From Pseudacidovorax sp. (GTDB taxonomy: Bacteria > Pseudomonadota > Gammaproteobacteria > Burkholderiales > Burkholderiaceae_C), in NCBI RefSeq assembly GCF_017991995.1, contig NZ_JAGOPN010000018.1, positions 62,001-126,000 on the forward strand: 64,000 nt of DNA, in the 5' to 3' direction. The translations under genes and the position numbers were made by a program. Shown here piece by piece: positions 47,306 to 56,551 of the stretch. The notes below the pieces were generated by a model, which was not told the DNA's origin, made no database searches, and worked only from the letters and a program-made list of their open reading frames with translations. Every line of letters begins with the position of its first letter. Within the stretch, counting starts at the first letter, position 1.

Positions 47306-48592
47306 TCAGCGGCCTGCGCCAAGGTCCATGATGAGTCGGGTCGCCATGTACAGGCGGCGCGGGATCGCGTCGATCTGCACATACTCGGCCTTGTCGCTGT
47401 GGTAGTTGAAGCCGGGCAGGCCCAGGCTCTCGATCACCGGTTTGCCGGCCAGCGCGGCGTAGGCCGCATCGGTACCGCCGCCGGAGCGTTCTTCGATGAC
47501 CAGGTTGCCGCCGGCCTCGGTGTAGTAGCCCACGGCCTTGTCGATCAGCACCTTGCCCGCCTCGCCGGCGTTGAAGGCCGGCCGGCCGCGGGTGACCAGC
47601 ACCTGCACGTCGGCGTTGGGCAGCTTCTTCTTCTGCGCGCGGGCCTCCAGCTCCTTCATGGCCGCCTCGAAGTCCTCGTTGCGGGCGTAGCGCACGTCGG
47701 CATTGAGCGTAGCGCTGTCGGGAATGATGTTGGACACGGCGCCGGCCTTGGCGATGGTCCAGTTGAATCGCAGGCCGCGGGCCTTGTCGTCGATGTCCAT
47801 GGTGCGAAGCACCAGATCGGACGCCTCGACCAGCGCGTTGACACCCAACTCGGGCGCGGCGCCTGCATGCGAGGCCTTGCCCTTGATGTTGACCTGCACG
47901 TAGGCAATGCCCGAGGTGCCCAGTGTGAAGCCTTCCTTGATGGCCGACGAGGGCTCGAAGGACAGCACATAGTCGGCCTTGGCCGCCTCCTGCTGGATCA
48001 GGTCGCGCGAGCCGAAGGAGCCCTTCTCCTCGTCGGTGTTGAACAGCACCGTGATGCTGCCGAAGTCCTGAAAGCCACGCGCCTTGAGCAACTGCAGCGC
48101 ATGCAGGATGACGGCGTTGCCGCCCTTGTCGTCGGCGATGCCGGGACCATAGGCCTTGTCGCCTTCGATCTTGAACGGCGATTTGGCCAGCGTGCCCTTG
48201 GGATACACGGTATCCATGTGCGAGATCAGCAGCAGTCGCTTGCCGCCCTTGCCCTTGAGCGTGCCGACGATGTTGTCACCCACCACCGGGCCGGCCGCCG
48301 CGCTGCGCGTCACCGTGAAGCCCAGGGCCTTGAGGCGCTCTTCCAGGTAGGCACCGGCCGCCGCCATGCCGTCGGCATTGCCGGTGCCGGTCTCGATGTT
48401 GACGAGCTGCTCCAGCGTCTTGACCACCGCCGGCTGCTCGGCCGTTGCGGCCTGGAGCAGCGCCTCGTCACGGGCATGGGCCGGCGCGGCGGCGAGGAAG
48501 GAGGCAGCCATCAGGCCGGCGAGCAGGGGACGGAGCTTGAAGGAAGACGAAGTCACAGGGAGTCGATAAAAGAAAAGGAACGAGTGGGTCAT
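47306..48592 (-). CDS. M20 family metallopeptidase, glutamate carboxypeptidase-like
   Basis: A 428-aa exported dizinc peptidase. A signal peptide precedes the mature part and ends at ASFLAAAPAHA. Metal ligands and catalytic residues are in LLISHMDTVYP (His and base Asp), GPGIADDKGG (bridging Asp), FNTDEEKGS (Glu pair) and GFNYHSDKAEY (last His). This is the CPG2 pattern, enzymes that split C-terminal glutamate from folates or peptides. The ATG at 48592 is chosen to include the full signal peptide; the frame runs further up without a signal. Confidence 0.9.
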   Translation of the reverse strand: MTHSFLFFYRLPVTSSSFKLRPLLAGLMAASFLAAAPAHARDEALLQAATAEQPAVVKTLEQLVNIETGTGNADGMAAAGAYLEERLKALGFTVTRSAAAGPVVGDNIVGTLKGKGGKRLLLISHMDTVYPKGTLAKSPFKIEGDKAYGPGIADDKGGNAVILHALQLLKARGFQDFGSITVLFNTDEEKGSFGSRDLIQQEAAKADYVLSFEPSSAIKEGFTLGTSGIAYVQVNIKGKASHAGAAPELGVNALVEASDLVLRTMDIDDKARGLRFNWTIAKAGAVSNIIPDSATLNADVRYARNEDFEAAMKELEARAQKKKLPNADVQVLVTRGRPAFNAGEAGKVLIDKAVGYYTEAGGNLVIEERSGGGTDAAYAALAGKPVIESLGLPGFNYHSDKAEYVQIDAIPRRLYMATRLIMDLGAGR

Positions 48593-48762
48593 CCTGCATC
48601 CGCGCACATCGAGGGGCCGCGGAGCAGGCCATGTCAAGGCACCCGAGGAACTGGCTTTGCCAGGCCTCCGGGTGCGCCCCCCTCCAAGCCGAAGGCGCAA
48701 GAGAGGGGCTGAGGGCCGCGGCTCCGAGCCTGCCTGCGCAGCTTGGACGTGCCCGAAGAGCA

Positions 48763-48800
48763 GCCGCCTCTGGCGGCCGCCTGGAGCCGCGAAGCGGCTT
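48763..48800 (-). terminator. Double hairpin after the thiolase gene
   Basis: Two stem-loops directly beyond the thiolase stop on the minus strand: AGCCGC-TTC-GCGGCT (48799-48785) and GCCGCC-AGA-GGCGGC (48777-48763). There is no clear T run, so it may stop or stabilise the RNA rather than act as a classic terminator. Confidence 0.4.
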
Positions 48801-48808
48801 GGGGGGTG

Positions 48809-49993
48809 TCATAGCAGTTCAATGGCGACCGCGGTGCCTTCGCCGCCGCCGATGCACAGCGTCGCCACGCCGCGCTTCCTGCCGCGCTGCTGCAGCGCGT
48901 GGATCAGCGTGACCATGATGCGCGCGCCGCTGGCGCCGATGGGGTGGCCCAGCGCGCAGGCGCCGCCGTGGACGTTGACGATGTCGTGCGACACGCCCAG
49001 CTCGTGCATCAGCGCCATGGGCACCACGGCGAAGGCCTCGTTGACCTCCCACAGGTCCACGTCCTTGACCGTCCAGCCGGTCTTGGCGAAGAGCTTCTGC
49101 ACGGCCCCCACCGGTGCGGTGGAGAACCACTCGGGCTGCTGCGCATGCGTGGCATGGGCCACCAGGCGGGCGATGGGCCTGGCGCCGATCTTCTTCGCAT
49201 GCGACTCGGTGCTCATCACCAGCGCCGCAGCGCCGTCGTTGATCGAGGAACTGGAGGCGGCGGTGATGGTGCCGCCATCCTTCTTGAAGGCGGGCTTGAG
49301 CGTGGGGATCTTGTCGAGCTTGACCTTTCCCGGGCCTTCGTCCAGCGCGATCACGGTCTCGCCGGCGCGGCCCCTGACGGTGACGGGCGCGATCTCGGCC
49401 TGGAACAGGCCGTCGCGGCTCGCATGCTGGGCGCGCTGCACGCTGGCGATGGCGAAGGCGTCCTGCTGCTCGCGGGTGAAGTGGTACTTGGCGGCGCAGT
49501 CCTCGCCGAAGGTGCCCATGCTGCGGCCGGGCTGGTAGGCGTCCTCGAGGCCGTCGAGCATCATGTGGTCGAAGATGCGGTCATGGCCCATGCGGTAGCC
49601 GCCGCGGCCCTTGAGCATCAGGTAGGGCGCATTGGTCATGCTCTCCATGCCGCCGGCCACCATCACCTCGTGGGTGCCGGCCAGCAGCAGGTCGTGCGCC
49701 AGCATGGCGGCCTTCATGGCCGAGCCGCACATCTTGCTGAGCGTGACGGCACCTGCGCTGTCGGGCAGGCCGCCCTTGTAGGCCGCCTGGCGGGCCGGCG
49801 CCTGGCCCTGGCCGGCCATCAGGCAGTTGCCGAACAGCACCTCGCCCACGGCATCGGGTGCGATGCCGGCGCGTTCGACGGCCGCCTTGATGGCAACACC
49901 GCCCAGGTCGTGCGCGGCGAGCGAGGCGAAATCGCCCTGGAAGGCACCCATGGGCGTGCGGGCGGCGCCGAGGATGACGATGGAGTCGGACAT
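48809..49993 (-). CDS. Acetyl-CoA C-acyltransferase (thiolase)
   Basis: A 394-aa thiolase. The nucleophile is the cysteine in VTLSKMCGSAMKAAM; the second active-site elements are NVHGGACALGHPIGASGARI and the acid/base cysteine in VATLCIGGGEG. It condenses two acetyl-CoA or cleaves 3-ketoacyl-CoA. Features such as AARTPMGAFQGDF at the N-terminus resemble acetyl-CoA acetyltransferases. It starts 35 bp downstream of the end of aceK on the same strand, so the two may be co-transcribed. Confidence 0.94.
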   Translation of the reverse strand: MSDSIVILGAARTPMGAFQGDFASLAAHDLGGVAIKAAVERAGIAPDAVGEVLFGNCLMAGQGQAPARQAAYKGGLPDSAGAVTLSKMCGSAMKAAMLAHDLLLAGTHEVMVAGGMESMTNAPYLMLKGRGGYRMGHDRIFDHMMLDGLEDAYQPGRSMGTFGEDCAAKYHFTREQQDAFAIASVQRAQHASRDGLFQAEIAPVTVRGRAGETVIALDEGPGKVKLDKIPTLKPAFKKDGGTITAASSSSINDGAAALVMSTESHAKKIGARPIARLVAHATHAQQPEWFSTAPVGAVQKLFAKTGWTVKDVDLWEVNEAFAVVPMALMHELGVSHDIVNVHGGACALGHPIGASGARIMVTLIHALQQRGRKRGVATLCIGGGEGTAVAIELL

Positions 49994-50028
49994 GGCGGGG
50001 GTCTCCTTGTGCAAGTGGGTGGAAAGGA

Positions 50029-51945
50029 TCAGGGCGTTGCGGCGGCAGCCCGGGCGTTCGGTACCGGGGCCGGACCGGCAGCAGCAGCGGCGGGCATCTC
50101 GGCGGCGTCGTCGGCATCGCTCGCACCGACGCTCTCGCCGCGCTGGGCACGACTGAAGCGCCGCCGCTCGTCGTAGGGAAACACGTCCAGCATGTGGCCG
50201 GCCAGGATGCGTTCCTTGTGGCGCTGCCAGAAGGCGGCGTCGAGCAGGTCGGCGTGGTGCGCCATGAAGGCGGCGCGCACATGGTCGTTGGCCAGCAGGA
50301 AGGGCTCGAAGGTCTCGGGGAACACGTCGCGCGGGCCCACGCTGTACCAGGGCTCGCCGCTCAGCTCGTCCTCCTCGCAGCGAGGCGGCGGCACGCGGCG
50401 GAACTGGCAGTCGGTGAGGTATTCGATCTCGTCGTAGTCGTAGAACACCACCTTGCCGCCGCGCGTGAGGCCGAAGTTCTTCCACAGCATGTCGCCGGGG
50501 AAGATGTTGGCGGCCACCATGTCCTTGATGGCATGGCCGTACTCCACCACGGCCTGCGTCAGCTGCTGCTGCGCCCGCTCGGCCGCGGCCGGCGACTCGG
50601 GCTGCGCGATCTGCTCCAGGCATTCGGCCAGCAGGATGTTCAACGGGATCATGCGCCGCTCGATGTAGACATGCTTGATGACGAGCTCCATCTCGCCGTT
50701 GCCGTCGCGGTCGCCGATCTCGACCTGGCTCGGCGCGAAGCGTTGCAGCTCATCCACCAGTGCGGGCTCGAAGCGGTCGAGCGGGAAGCCGACCCCGCTG
50801 TACTCGAGCGTGTCGGCCATGCGCCCCACGCGGTCATGCTGCTTGACCAGCTGGTACTTGCGCTTGACCTGCTCGCGCGTGGTGTCCTTGGGCGGCGGGT
50901 AGAAGTCCTTGATGACCTTGAAGACGTACGGAAAGGACGGCAGGTCGAACACCAGCATCACCATGCCCGGAATGCCCGGCGCCAGGCGGAATCGGTCGCT
51001 GCTGTAGTTCAGGTGCGAGAGGAAGTCGCGGTAGAACAGCGTCTTGCCCTGCTTGGCCAGGCCCAGGGCGCTGTAGAGCTCGGCCCGCGGCTTGTGCGGC
51101 ATGAGCGCGCGCAGGAAGCGCACCCAGGCGCTGGGCACTTCCATGTCGACCATGAAGTAGGCCCGCGCGAAGGAGAACAGCATCTGCAGCTCGTCCTCGC
51201 CGAACAGGGCCGCGTCGATCACCAGGCGCCCGTTCGCGTCATGCAGGATGGGCAGGGCGAAGGGCAGCTCGGTGAAGCCGTTCTGCACGCGGCCCACCAC
51301 GTAGGCGCCCTTGTTGCGGAAGAACAGCCCCGACAGCACCTGCAGCTGGAAGTTGGCCCGTAGCCGCACCGGCCCCAGCGCGCCCAGCACGGCCTGCGCC
51401 ACCTGCTGCGCGTCGCCCGCCAGATCGGCGAAGGGCACGATCAGGCCGAACCCGTTCACCAACTGCATCACGCTGCCAGCCAGCGAACCATCCCGCGGGT
51501 AGTAGGCGCGGTAGGTGGGCGCGCCCTGCGGCTCGATGTACTCGGTGCTGATGGCCGGCCGCACGAAGATGAAGTCGTTCTGGAAGTAGGCCCGGTGCAG
51601 GATCTTGATGGTGACCGAGTTGAAGAAGCTCTCGGCCAGCTCGGGCTGGTGATGGTCCACCAGCAGGCCGATGTAGTGCAGCTTGACCTGCTGCCACACA
51701 TCCATGGGCTGGGTGCCCGCGCTGAACTCCTTTTCGAGCCGGGCGACGGCCTCGGCGACGCGCAGGGCGTAGAACTCGATGCGCTCGCGCTGCGCGCGCT
51801 GCTGGCCGGCCCAGTCGGCGGTCTCGAAGCGGTGCTTGGCGCGGGCCGACTCGGCGCGGAACAGCCGGTAATGCCGGTTGAAGCCGTCGATCAGCGCCTT
51901 GGCGATGCCATAGGCGAGCGGCGAATCCAGGCGCTGGGGAAACAT
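50029..51945 (-). CDS. aceK: Isocitrate dehydrogenase kinase/phosphatase
   Basis: A 638-aa bifunctional enzyme that phosphorylates and dephosphorylates isocitrate dehydrogenase and so directs carbon between the TCA cycle and the glyoxylate bypass. Conserved AceK parts are [80 protein letters not shown] and [14 protein letters not shown]. It is somewhat longer than usual because of an Ala/Pro-rich C-terminal tail of ~40 residues. No aceA or aceB is in the window. The ATG at 51945 ([20 protein letters not shown]) is the natural start. Confidence 0.95.
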   Translation of the reverse strand: MFPQRLDSPLAYGIAKALIDGFNRHYRLFRAESARAKHRFETADWAGQQRAQRERIEFYALRVAEAVARLEKEFSAGTQPMDVWQQVKLHYIGLLVDHHQPELAESFFNSVTIKILHRAYFQNDFIFVRPAISTEYIEPQGAPTYRAYYPRDGSLAGSVMQLVNGFGLIVPFADLAGDAQQVAQAVLGALGPVRLRANFQLQVLSGLFFRNKGAYVVGRVQNGFTELPFALPILHDANGRLVIDAALFGEDELQMLFSFARAYFMVDMEVPSAWVRFLRALMPHKPRAELYSALGLAKQGKTLFYRDFLSHLNYSSDRFRLAPGIPGMVMLVFDLPSFPYVFKVIKDFYPPPKDTTREQVKRKYQLVKQHDRVGRMADTLEYSGVGFPLDRFEPALVDELQRFAPSQVEIGDRDGNGEMELVIKHVYIERRMIPLNILLAECLEQIAQPESPAAAERAQQQLTQAVVEYGHAIKDMVAANIFPGDMLWKNFGLTRGGKVVFYDYDEIEYLTDCQFRRVPPPRCEEDELSGEPWYSVGPRDVFPETFEPFLLANDHVRAAFMAHHADLLDAAFWQRHKERILAGHMLDVFPYDERRRFSRAQRGESVGASDADDAAEMPAAAAAGPAPVPNARAAAATP

Positions 51946-51979
51946 GACGGCCGCGCCCTTCCTGCCCCTGCGCCCGGCC

Positions 51980-52690
51980 TCACTGGCCCTGGATGACCGC
52001 CTGTGCGCGCGGCTGCGGCGTGGCGGCGGCGGGCGCACTCCACTTGGCACGGATTCGCTGAACCGCCGCCTTGTAGATGCCGTCGAGCGGCTTGCCGCCG
52101 TCGACGCTGATGCCCAGGTCCTGCAGCAGGCCGTCGTGCACACCGAAGGCCCAGCCGTGGATGGTGACCTTCTGGCCGCGGCTCCAGGCGTCGACCATGA
52201 CGGTGCTCACCGCCACGTTGACCACCTGTTCGGCCACGTTCAGCTCGCATAGCGCATCGTCGCGCACGGCCTCGGGCAGGCTCTCCAGCATGACATGGTG
52301 TCGATCGCGCACGTCCTGGATGTGGCGGATCCAGTTGTCGGCCAGGCCCACGCGGGTGCCGTTCATCGCCGCCTTGACGCCGGCGCAGCCGTAGTGGCCG
52401 ACCACCATGATGTGCTCCACCTTGAGCAGGTCGACCGCGAACTGGATGGTGGACAGCGCATTGAGGTCGGAATGGACCACCACGTTGGCCACGTTGCGGT
52501 GCACGAACACCTCGCCCGGCTCCAGGCCGGTGATCTGGTTCGCGGGCACGCGGCTGTCGGAGCAGCCGATCCACATGAACTTGGGCGTCTGCTGCTTGAC
52601 CAGGCTGGTGAAGAAGCCGGGGCGGTCGCGCTCCATCTGGGCAGACCAGGCGCGGTTGTGGGCGAACAGTTCTTGGATCGGGTCGGTCAT
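51980..52690 (-). CDS. can: Beta-class carbonic anhydrase
   Basis: A 236-aa zinc enzyme that interconverts CO2 and bicarbonate. Zinc ligands are C43, H99 and C102 ([11 protein letters not shown] and [10 protein letters not shown]), with the D45/R47 dyad also present. [20 protein letters not shown] is typical of the Can-type subgroup. The ATG at 52690 ([12 protein letters not shown]) is preferred over 52699. It precedes aceK by 34 bp on the same strand and may be transcribed with it. Together with dabAB it gives this organism two ways to manage bicarbonate supply. Confidence 0.95.
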   Translation of the reverse strand: MTDPIQELFAHNRAWSAQMERDRPGFFTSLVKQQTPKFMWIGCSDSRVPANQITGLEPGEVFVHRNVANVVVHSDLNALSTIQFAVDLLKVEHIMVVGHYGCAGVKAAMNGTRVGLADNWIRHIQDVRDRHHVMLESLPEAVRDDALCELNVAEQVVNVAVSTVMVDAWSRGQKVTIHGWAFGVHDGLLQDLGISVDGGKPLDGIYKAAVQRIRAKWSAPAAATPQPRAQAVIQGQ

Positions 52691-52723
52691 GGCGGGCATT
52701 GTGTCAGCGGGCGGCGTGCCGTC

Positions 52724-53128
52724 CTACGCGGTGGCCTTGGTGGCGGCCTTGCGGGCGCGGGCCAGCGCCGAGCGGCTGGCAGTCTCCTGCGCGCGCACCT
52801 CGGCCAGGTTGGCCTGCAACTCGGCCATCTGGGCCTCCAGCCGCTCGCGGTGGGCGCCCAGCACGCGCAGAAAGGCCTCGAGCTGGGGCACGGTGTCGCG
52901 CGGGCTGTCGTACATGTCGAGCACGTCGCGCGCCTCGGTCAGGCTCAGGCCGAGCCGCTTGGCGCGCAGCGTGAGCAGCAGCCGCGCCCGGTCGCGCGCG
53001 GTGTAGACGCGGTTGCGGCCCTGGCGCTCCGGCGTGAGCAGACCCATGTCCTCGTAGAAGCGGATGGCCCGCGTCGTGAGGTCGAATTCCTTGGCCAGTT
53101 CGCCGATGGTGTAGGTGGTGTTGGACAT
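52724..53128 (-). CDS. MerR family regulator, LiuR-like
   Basis: A 134-aa MerR-type protein. The N-terminal winged helix is TYTIGELAKEFDLTTRAIRF followed by YEDMGLLTPERQGRNRVYTA. A C-terminal coiled coil (from HRERLEAQMAELQANLAEVR) mediates dimer formation, and no metal-binding cysteines are present. This matches LiuR-type regulators of branched-chain amino-acid and acyl-CoA catabolism. It is divergent from the MBL-fold hydrolase gene; the interval contains overlapping ACGT palindromes (53213-53233) very like the reported LiuR binding sequence. Confidence 0.88.
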   Translation of the reverse strand: MSNTTYTIGELAKEFDLTTRAIRFYEDMGLLTPERQGRNRVYTARDRARLLLTLRAKRLGLSLTEARDVLDMYDSPRDTVPQLEAFLRVLGAHRERLEAQMAELQANLAEVRAQETASRSALARARKAATKATA

Positions 53129-53212
53129 GCCAGAGGGATCGCCGCGCCCGGCGAAGGGTCGCGCACCGGTGACAGCGCCATCTGAAGGCGCTGCCTACAA
53201 TGAGCGCAACTC

Positions 53213-53233
53213 TTACGTTGACGTAAACGTCAA
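53213..53233. promoter_or_regulatory. LiuR-type operator: two overlapping palindromes
   Basis: TTACGTTGACGTAA (53213-53226) and TTGACGTAAACGTCAA (53218-53233) are both perfect palindromes and share nine bases. They lie in the divergent gap between the MerR gene and the MBL-fold hydrolase gene. The core ACGTAAACGT is what LiuR-like MerR proteins bind. Confidence 0.75.
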
Positions 53234-53267
53234 TACTAGCCGAGCCGGCCGCCACCGGCAATGCCGC

Positions 53268-54356
53268 ATGAACCTCCTCGAACGCGAACTCCACTACCCC
53301 CTGGGCGACGCCCTGCCCGAGCCCGGCAAGACCATCGAGGTCGCGCCCGGCGTGCGCTGGATCCGCATGCGCCTGCCCTTCGCGCTGGACCACATCAACC
53401 TCTGGCTGCTGCGCGACTGCATCGACGGCCGCGAGGGCTGGAGCGTGGTGGACTGCTGCATCGCCCGCGACGAGGCGCGCCAGCAGTGGGAACAGGTGTT
53501 CGAGACCGAACTGCAAGGCCTGCCGATCCTGCGCGTGATCGTCACCCACATGCACCCGGACCACATCGGCCTCGCGCACTGGTTGTGCGAGCGCTGGGAC
53601 GCGCCGCTGTGGATCAGCTCCACCGACTATCACGTGGCCCGCGTGCTCAGCACCGCCGGCGACACGCTGGCCGGCGGCGAGGCCGCCGCGGCCTTCTTCG
53701 CGTCTCATGGCATGAACGACCCCGAGGCGCTGGCCAAGCTGCGGGCGCGCACGAGCTACTACAGCAACATGGTGCCCGCCGTGCCGGACCGCTTCGTGCG
53801 CATGATGGACGGCGACGTCATCCGCATCGGCGACCATAACTGGCGCTGCATCGCCGGCTACGGCCACGCGCCCGAGCACATCTCGCTGTTCTGCGAATCG
53901 CTGCAATGGCAGGACGAGACCGGCCGCCACGCCGGCGTTCTGCTGGGAGGCGACATGATGCTGCCGCGCATCTCCACCAACGTGAGCGTGCATGCGGGCG
54001 AGCCCGAGGCCAATTCGCTGCGACTCTTCCTCGACAGCATCGAACGCTTCAACGCCCTGCCTGCCGAGACTCTGGGGCTGCCGGCCCACGGCAAGCCCTT
54101 CCGCGGCATCCACCGCCGCGTGGAGCAGCTGCAGGAGCACCACCGCGACCGTCTGGCCGAACTGCAGGCTGCCTGCGCGCAGAAGCCGCACACGGCGGCC
54201 GAGGCCCTGCCCATCCTGTTCAAGCGCGAGCTGGACCTGCACCAGATGACCTTCGCCCTGGGCGAGACCATCGCCCACCTGCACTGCCTCTGGTTCGCAG
54301 GCCAGTTGCGGCGCGAGCGAGGCGAGGACGGCATCTACCGCTTCCGTCTGGCCTGA
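53268..54356 (+). CDS. MBL-fold metallo-hydrolase
   Basis: A 362-aa metallo-beta-lactamase-fold hydrolase. The metal motif HxHxDH is H94-M-H-P-D98-H99 in VTHMHPDHIG; later ligands are in YGHAPEHISLF, LLGGDMMLPRIS and LGLPAHGKPFRG. A C-terminal winged-helix-like segment (IAHLHCLWFAGQLRRER) is seen in LACTB2/glyoxalase II-like members. It may hydrolyse thioesters or similar bonds. The ATG at 53268 lies just after the LiuR-type operator, so the gene is probably controlled by the divergent MerR protein and belongs to acyl-CoA metabolism. Confidence 0.9.
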   Translation: MNLLERELHYPLGDALPEPGKTIEVAPGVRWIRMRLPFALDHINLWLLRDCIDGREGWSVVDCCIARDEARQQWEQVFETELQGLPILRVIVTHMHPDHIGLAHWLCERWDAPLWISSTDYHVARVLSTAGDTLAGGEAAAAFFASHGMNDPEALAKLRARTSYYSNMVPAVPDRFVRMMDGDVIRIGDHNWRCIAGYGHAPEHISLFCESLQWQDETGRHAGVLLGGDMMLPRISTNVSVHAGEPEANSLRLFLDSIERFNALPAETLGLPAHGKPFRGIHRRVEQLQEHHRDRLAELQAACAQKPHTAAEALPILFKRELDLHQMTFALGETIAHLHCLWFAGQLRRERGEDGIYRFRLA

Positions 54357-54411
54357 GGCGCGGCCCGAACGAAACCCTCGCGCCCGACCTGAGGCGCGGC
54401 ACGGATGAGGC

Positions 54412-54433
54412 CCCCTCCCCTCGCGGGAGAGGG
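54412..54433. repeat. Extragenic palindrome related to the 29884 element
   Basis: CCCCTCCCC followed by TCGC and GGGAGAGGG, an imperfect inverted repeat in the 106-bp gap before the LRR-kinase gene. A 13-bp direct repeat (CCTGAGGCGCGGC, 54352-54364 and 54388-54400) lies just before it. Confidence 0.45.
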
Positions 54434-54462
54434 AGCCACCCCCTCCCGCCTAAACTGCCACG

Positions 54463-55785
54463 ATGACCGACGACCTGCGACGGCTGCGCGCCGGCGAACT
54501 GACTGGCGCGAGTCGGCTGCGCATCGCGGCCGACCTCGACACCTTCCCGCGCGAGGTCTTCGATCTGGCCGACACGCTGGAGGTGCTGGACCTGTCCGGC
54601 AACTGCCTGAACACGCTGCCCGACGACCTGCACCGGCTGCACCGGCTGCGCGTCCTCTTCGCCTCATCCAACCGCTTCACTGAACTGCCCACCGCGCTGG
54701 GCACCTGCCCGCAGCTGGAGATGGTGGGCTTCAAGGGCAACCGCATCGCCCATGTGCCCGCCGAGGCGTTGCCCACGCGGTTGCGCTGGTTGATCCTGAC
54801 CGACAACGACCTCGCCGAACTGCCTGCCGAACTGGGCCGGCGCCCGCGGCTGCAGAAGCTGATGCTGGCCGGCAACCGGCTCGCGGCCCTGCCCGACCTG
54901 CGACAGTGCCAGGCGCTGGAACTGCTGCGCCTTGCGGCCAATCGCTTCGGTGCGCTGCCGGGCTGGCTGGCCGAGCTGCCGGCCCTGTCGTGGCTGGCCG
55001 TGGGCGGCAACGCCTTCAACGCAGCGGTCGAGGACGCGGCACGCCATGGCCTGGCCTCGGACGCCATCGACTGGTCGGCGCTGCACATGGGCGAACTGCT
55101 CGGCGAAGGCGCCTCGGGCCGCATCCATGCCGGCATGCTGGGCGAAGGCGCGGCGGCACGGCCAGTGGCGATCAAGCTCTTCAAGGGCGAGGTCACCAGC
55201 GACGGTTGGCCACTGACCGAGATGGCGGCCAGCCTGGCGGCGGGTACGCATCCCCGGCTCATTCCGGTGCTGGGGCGGCTGCAGGGCCATCCCGAGGCTA
55301 CGCAGGGCCTGGTGATGGCGCGCATCGCCCCGCACTACCGCACGCTGGCCGGCCCGCCCAGCTTCGACAGCTGCACGCGCGACGTGTATCCGGCCGATCT
55401 TCAGCTGACTGTCGATGTGGCCCTGCGCATCGCGGCCGACGTGGCCTCGGCGTTGGCCCACCTGCATGCGCGCGGCCTGGTGCACGGCGACCTGTATGCC
55501 CACAACCTGCTGTGGCGCCCCGATGCGCCGGCCGGTGAAGCGACCGCGCTGCTCGGCGACTTCGGCGCCGCCGCCTTCGCGCCGGAAGGCGCGCTGAGCG
55601 AGGCCCTGCGTCACATGGACGTGCGCGCCTTCGGCGTGCTGCTGTCGGAGCTGTGCGCGCTTGCCGAAGGCCCCGCGCCGGACGACGCGGCAGCCCTGGC
55701 CGAACGCTGCATGCAGCCCCACCCCGCGCAGCGGCCGGGCGCGCCGGCGCTCGCCGCCGCGACGGCCGCCTGGGCCTCTCGCTGA
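54463..55785 (+). CDS. Leucine-rich-repeat protein kinase
   Basis: A 440-aa cytosolic fusion. Residues ~35-190 hold about seven leucine-rich repeats of ~23 aa (LEVLDLSGNCLNTLP, LRVLFASSNRFTELP, LRWLILTDNDLAELP). Residues ~205-440 are a eukaryotic-like Ser/Thr kinase: glycine loop GEGASG (214-219), K238 in VAIKLF, catalytic loop HGDLYAHN (D343, N348; Gly replaces the usual Arg) and D366-F-G-368. The activation segment is very short, with PEG only a few residues after DFG. There is no membrane helix, so any signal is cytosolic, perhaps protein-bound by the repeats. Orientation is independent of both neighbours; no phosphatase or obvious substrate is nearby. Confidence 0.9.
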   Translation: MTDDLRRLRAGELTGASRLRIAADLDTFPREVFDLADTLEVLDLSGNCLNTLPDDLHRLHRLRVLFASSNRFTELPTALGTCPQLEMVGFKGNRIAHVPAEALPTRLRWLILTDNDLAELPAELGRRPRLQKLMLAGNRLAALPDLRQCQALELLRLAANRFGALPGWLAELPALSWLAVGGNAFNAAVEDAARHGLASDAIDWSALHMGELLGEGASGRIHAGMLGEGAAARPVAIKLFKGEVTSDGWPLTEMAASLAAGTHPRLIPVLGRLQGHPEATQGLVMARIAPHYRTLAGPPSFDSCTRDVYPADLQLTVDVALRIAADVASALAHLHARGLVHGDLYAHNLLWRPDAPAGEATALLGDFGAAAFAPEGALSEALRHMDVRAFGVLLSELCALAEGPAPDDAAALAERCMQPHPAQRPGAPALAAATAAWASR

Positions 55786-55836
55786 CCCACCGCGAGGACC
55801 ACAAAGACTGCTTGCAGCACGGGACGGGGCCGCGGG

Positions 55837-56481
55837 TCAGTACAGGTCGTGGCGCACAGCGTGCGTGTAGTGCGCGTCCACCTGCGCCACCTGCCCCTCG
55901 TCCAGCCCCATCACCGCCGCCTTCATGCGGCCGATGGACGGCAGCACCGCGCGGTCCAGCTGCGACTCGGGCGCCCACAGCCGGGCCCGGTTGATCGCCT
56001 TGCCGCAGTGGAACAGCGTCTCGTCGATGTCGACCACGACCCCGAGCTTCGGTGTCTTGCCGCTTTCCGCGAGGCGCGCCAGCAACTCCGACGCGCGGGA
56101 CAGGCGCGCCCGGCCGTTGATGCGCAGGAACACCTCCAGGCCCGGAAAAAGGAAGAGCAGGGCCACCCGCGCGTCTTCCTCCAGGTTGCGCAACGAGGCC
56201 AGCCGGTTGTTGCCGGGCCAGTCGGCGAAGGCGACGGTCCGCGCGTCGAGTACCTGTACGAAGCCCGGTGGCCCGCCGCGCGGCGAAGCGTCCAGGCCGC
56301 CGCTGCTGCCCGTGGCCAGGCAGAAGAACGTGGCCGCGCGCAGGTAGTCGGCATGGAAGTCGGTCAGCTCCGGCAGCACGCCCTTGAGGATGGATTCGGC
56401 GGGCGGAGCATAGAGCCGGTCGAGGTCGATGGCCTCGGTGCCGTGCGGCGCGCCGGCCTGAGAAGGGTTGTGTGAAGTCAT
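55837..56481 (-). CDS. PPOX-type FMN-dependent flavoprotein (MSMEG_1061-like), paralogue 2
   Basis: A 214-aa split-barrel flavoprotein with GGLDASPRGGPPGFVQV, DWPGNNRLASLRNLEEDAR, LRINGRARLSRASELLARL and LFHCGKAINRARLW. It is in the same family as the protein at 46660-47292 and keeps the same order of motifs. FMN binding is expected; the substrate is unknown. The ATG at 56481 (MTSHNPSQAG) is preferred. It is divergent from an AraC-type regulator 70 bp away, which probably controls it. Confidence 0.85.
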   Translation of the reverse strand: MTSHNPSQAGAPHGTEAIDLDRLYAPPAESILKGVLPELTDFHADYLRAATFFCLATGSSGGLDASPRGGPPGFVQVLDARTVAFADWPGNNRLASLRNLEEDARVALLFLFPGLEVFLRINGRARLSRASELLARLAESGKTPKLGVVVDIDETLFHCGKAINRARLWAPESQLDRAVLPSIGRMKAAVMGLDEGQVAQVDAHYTHAVRHDLY

Positions 56482-56551
56482 GCGGCCCATGCTAGGGCGC
56501 GCCAAACGCCGGTGCTAAGCTCGCCGCGCCATTCGATAGCGCGATCACGCC

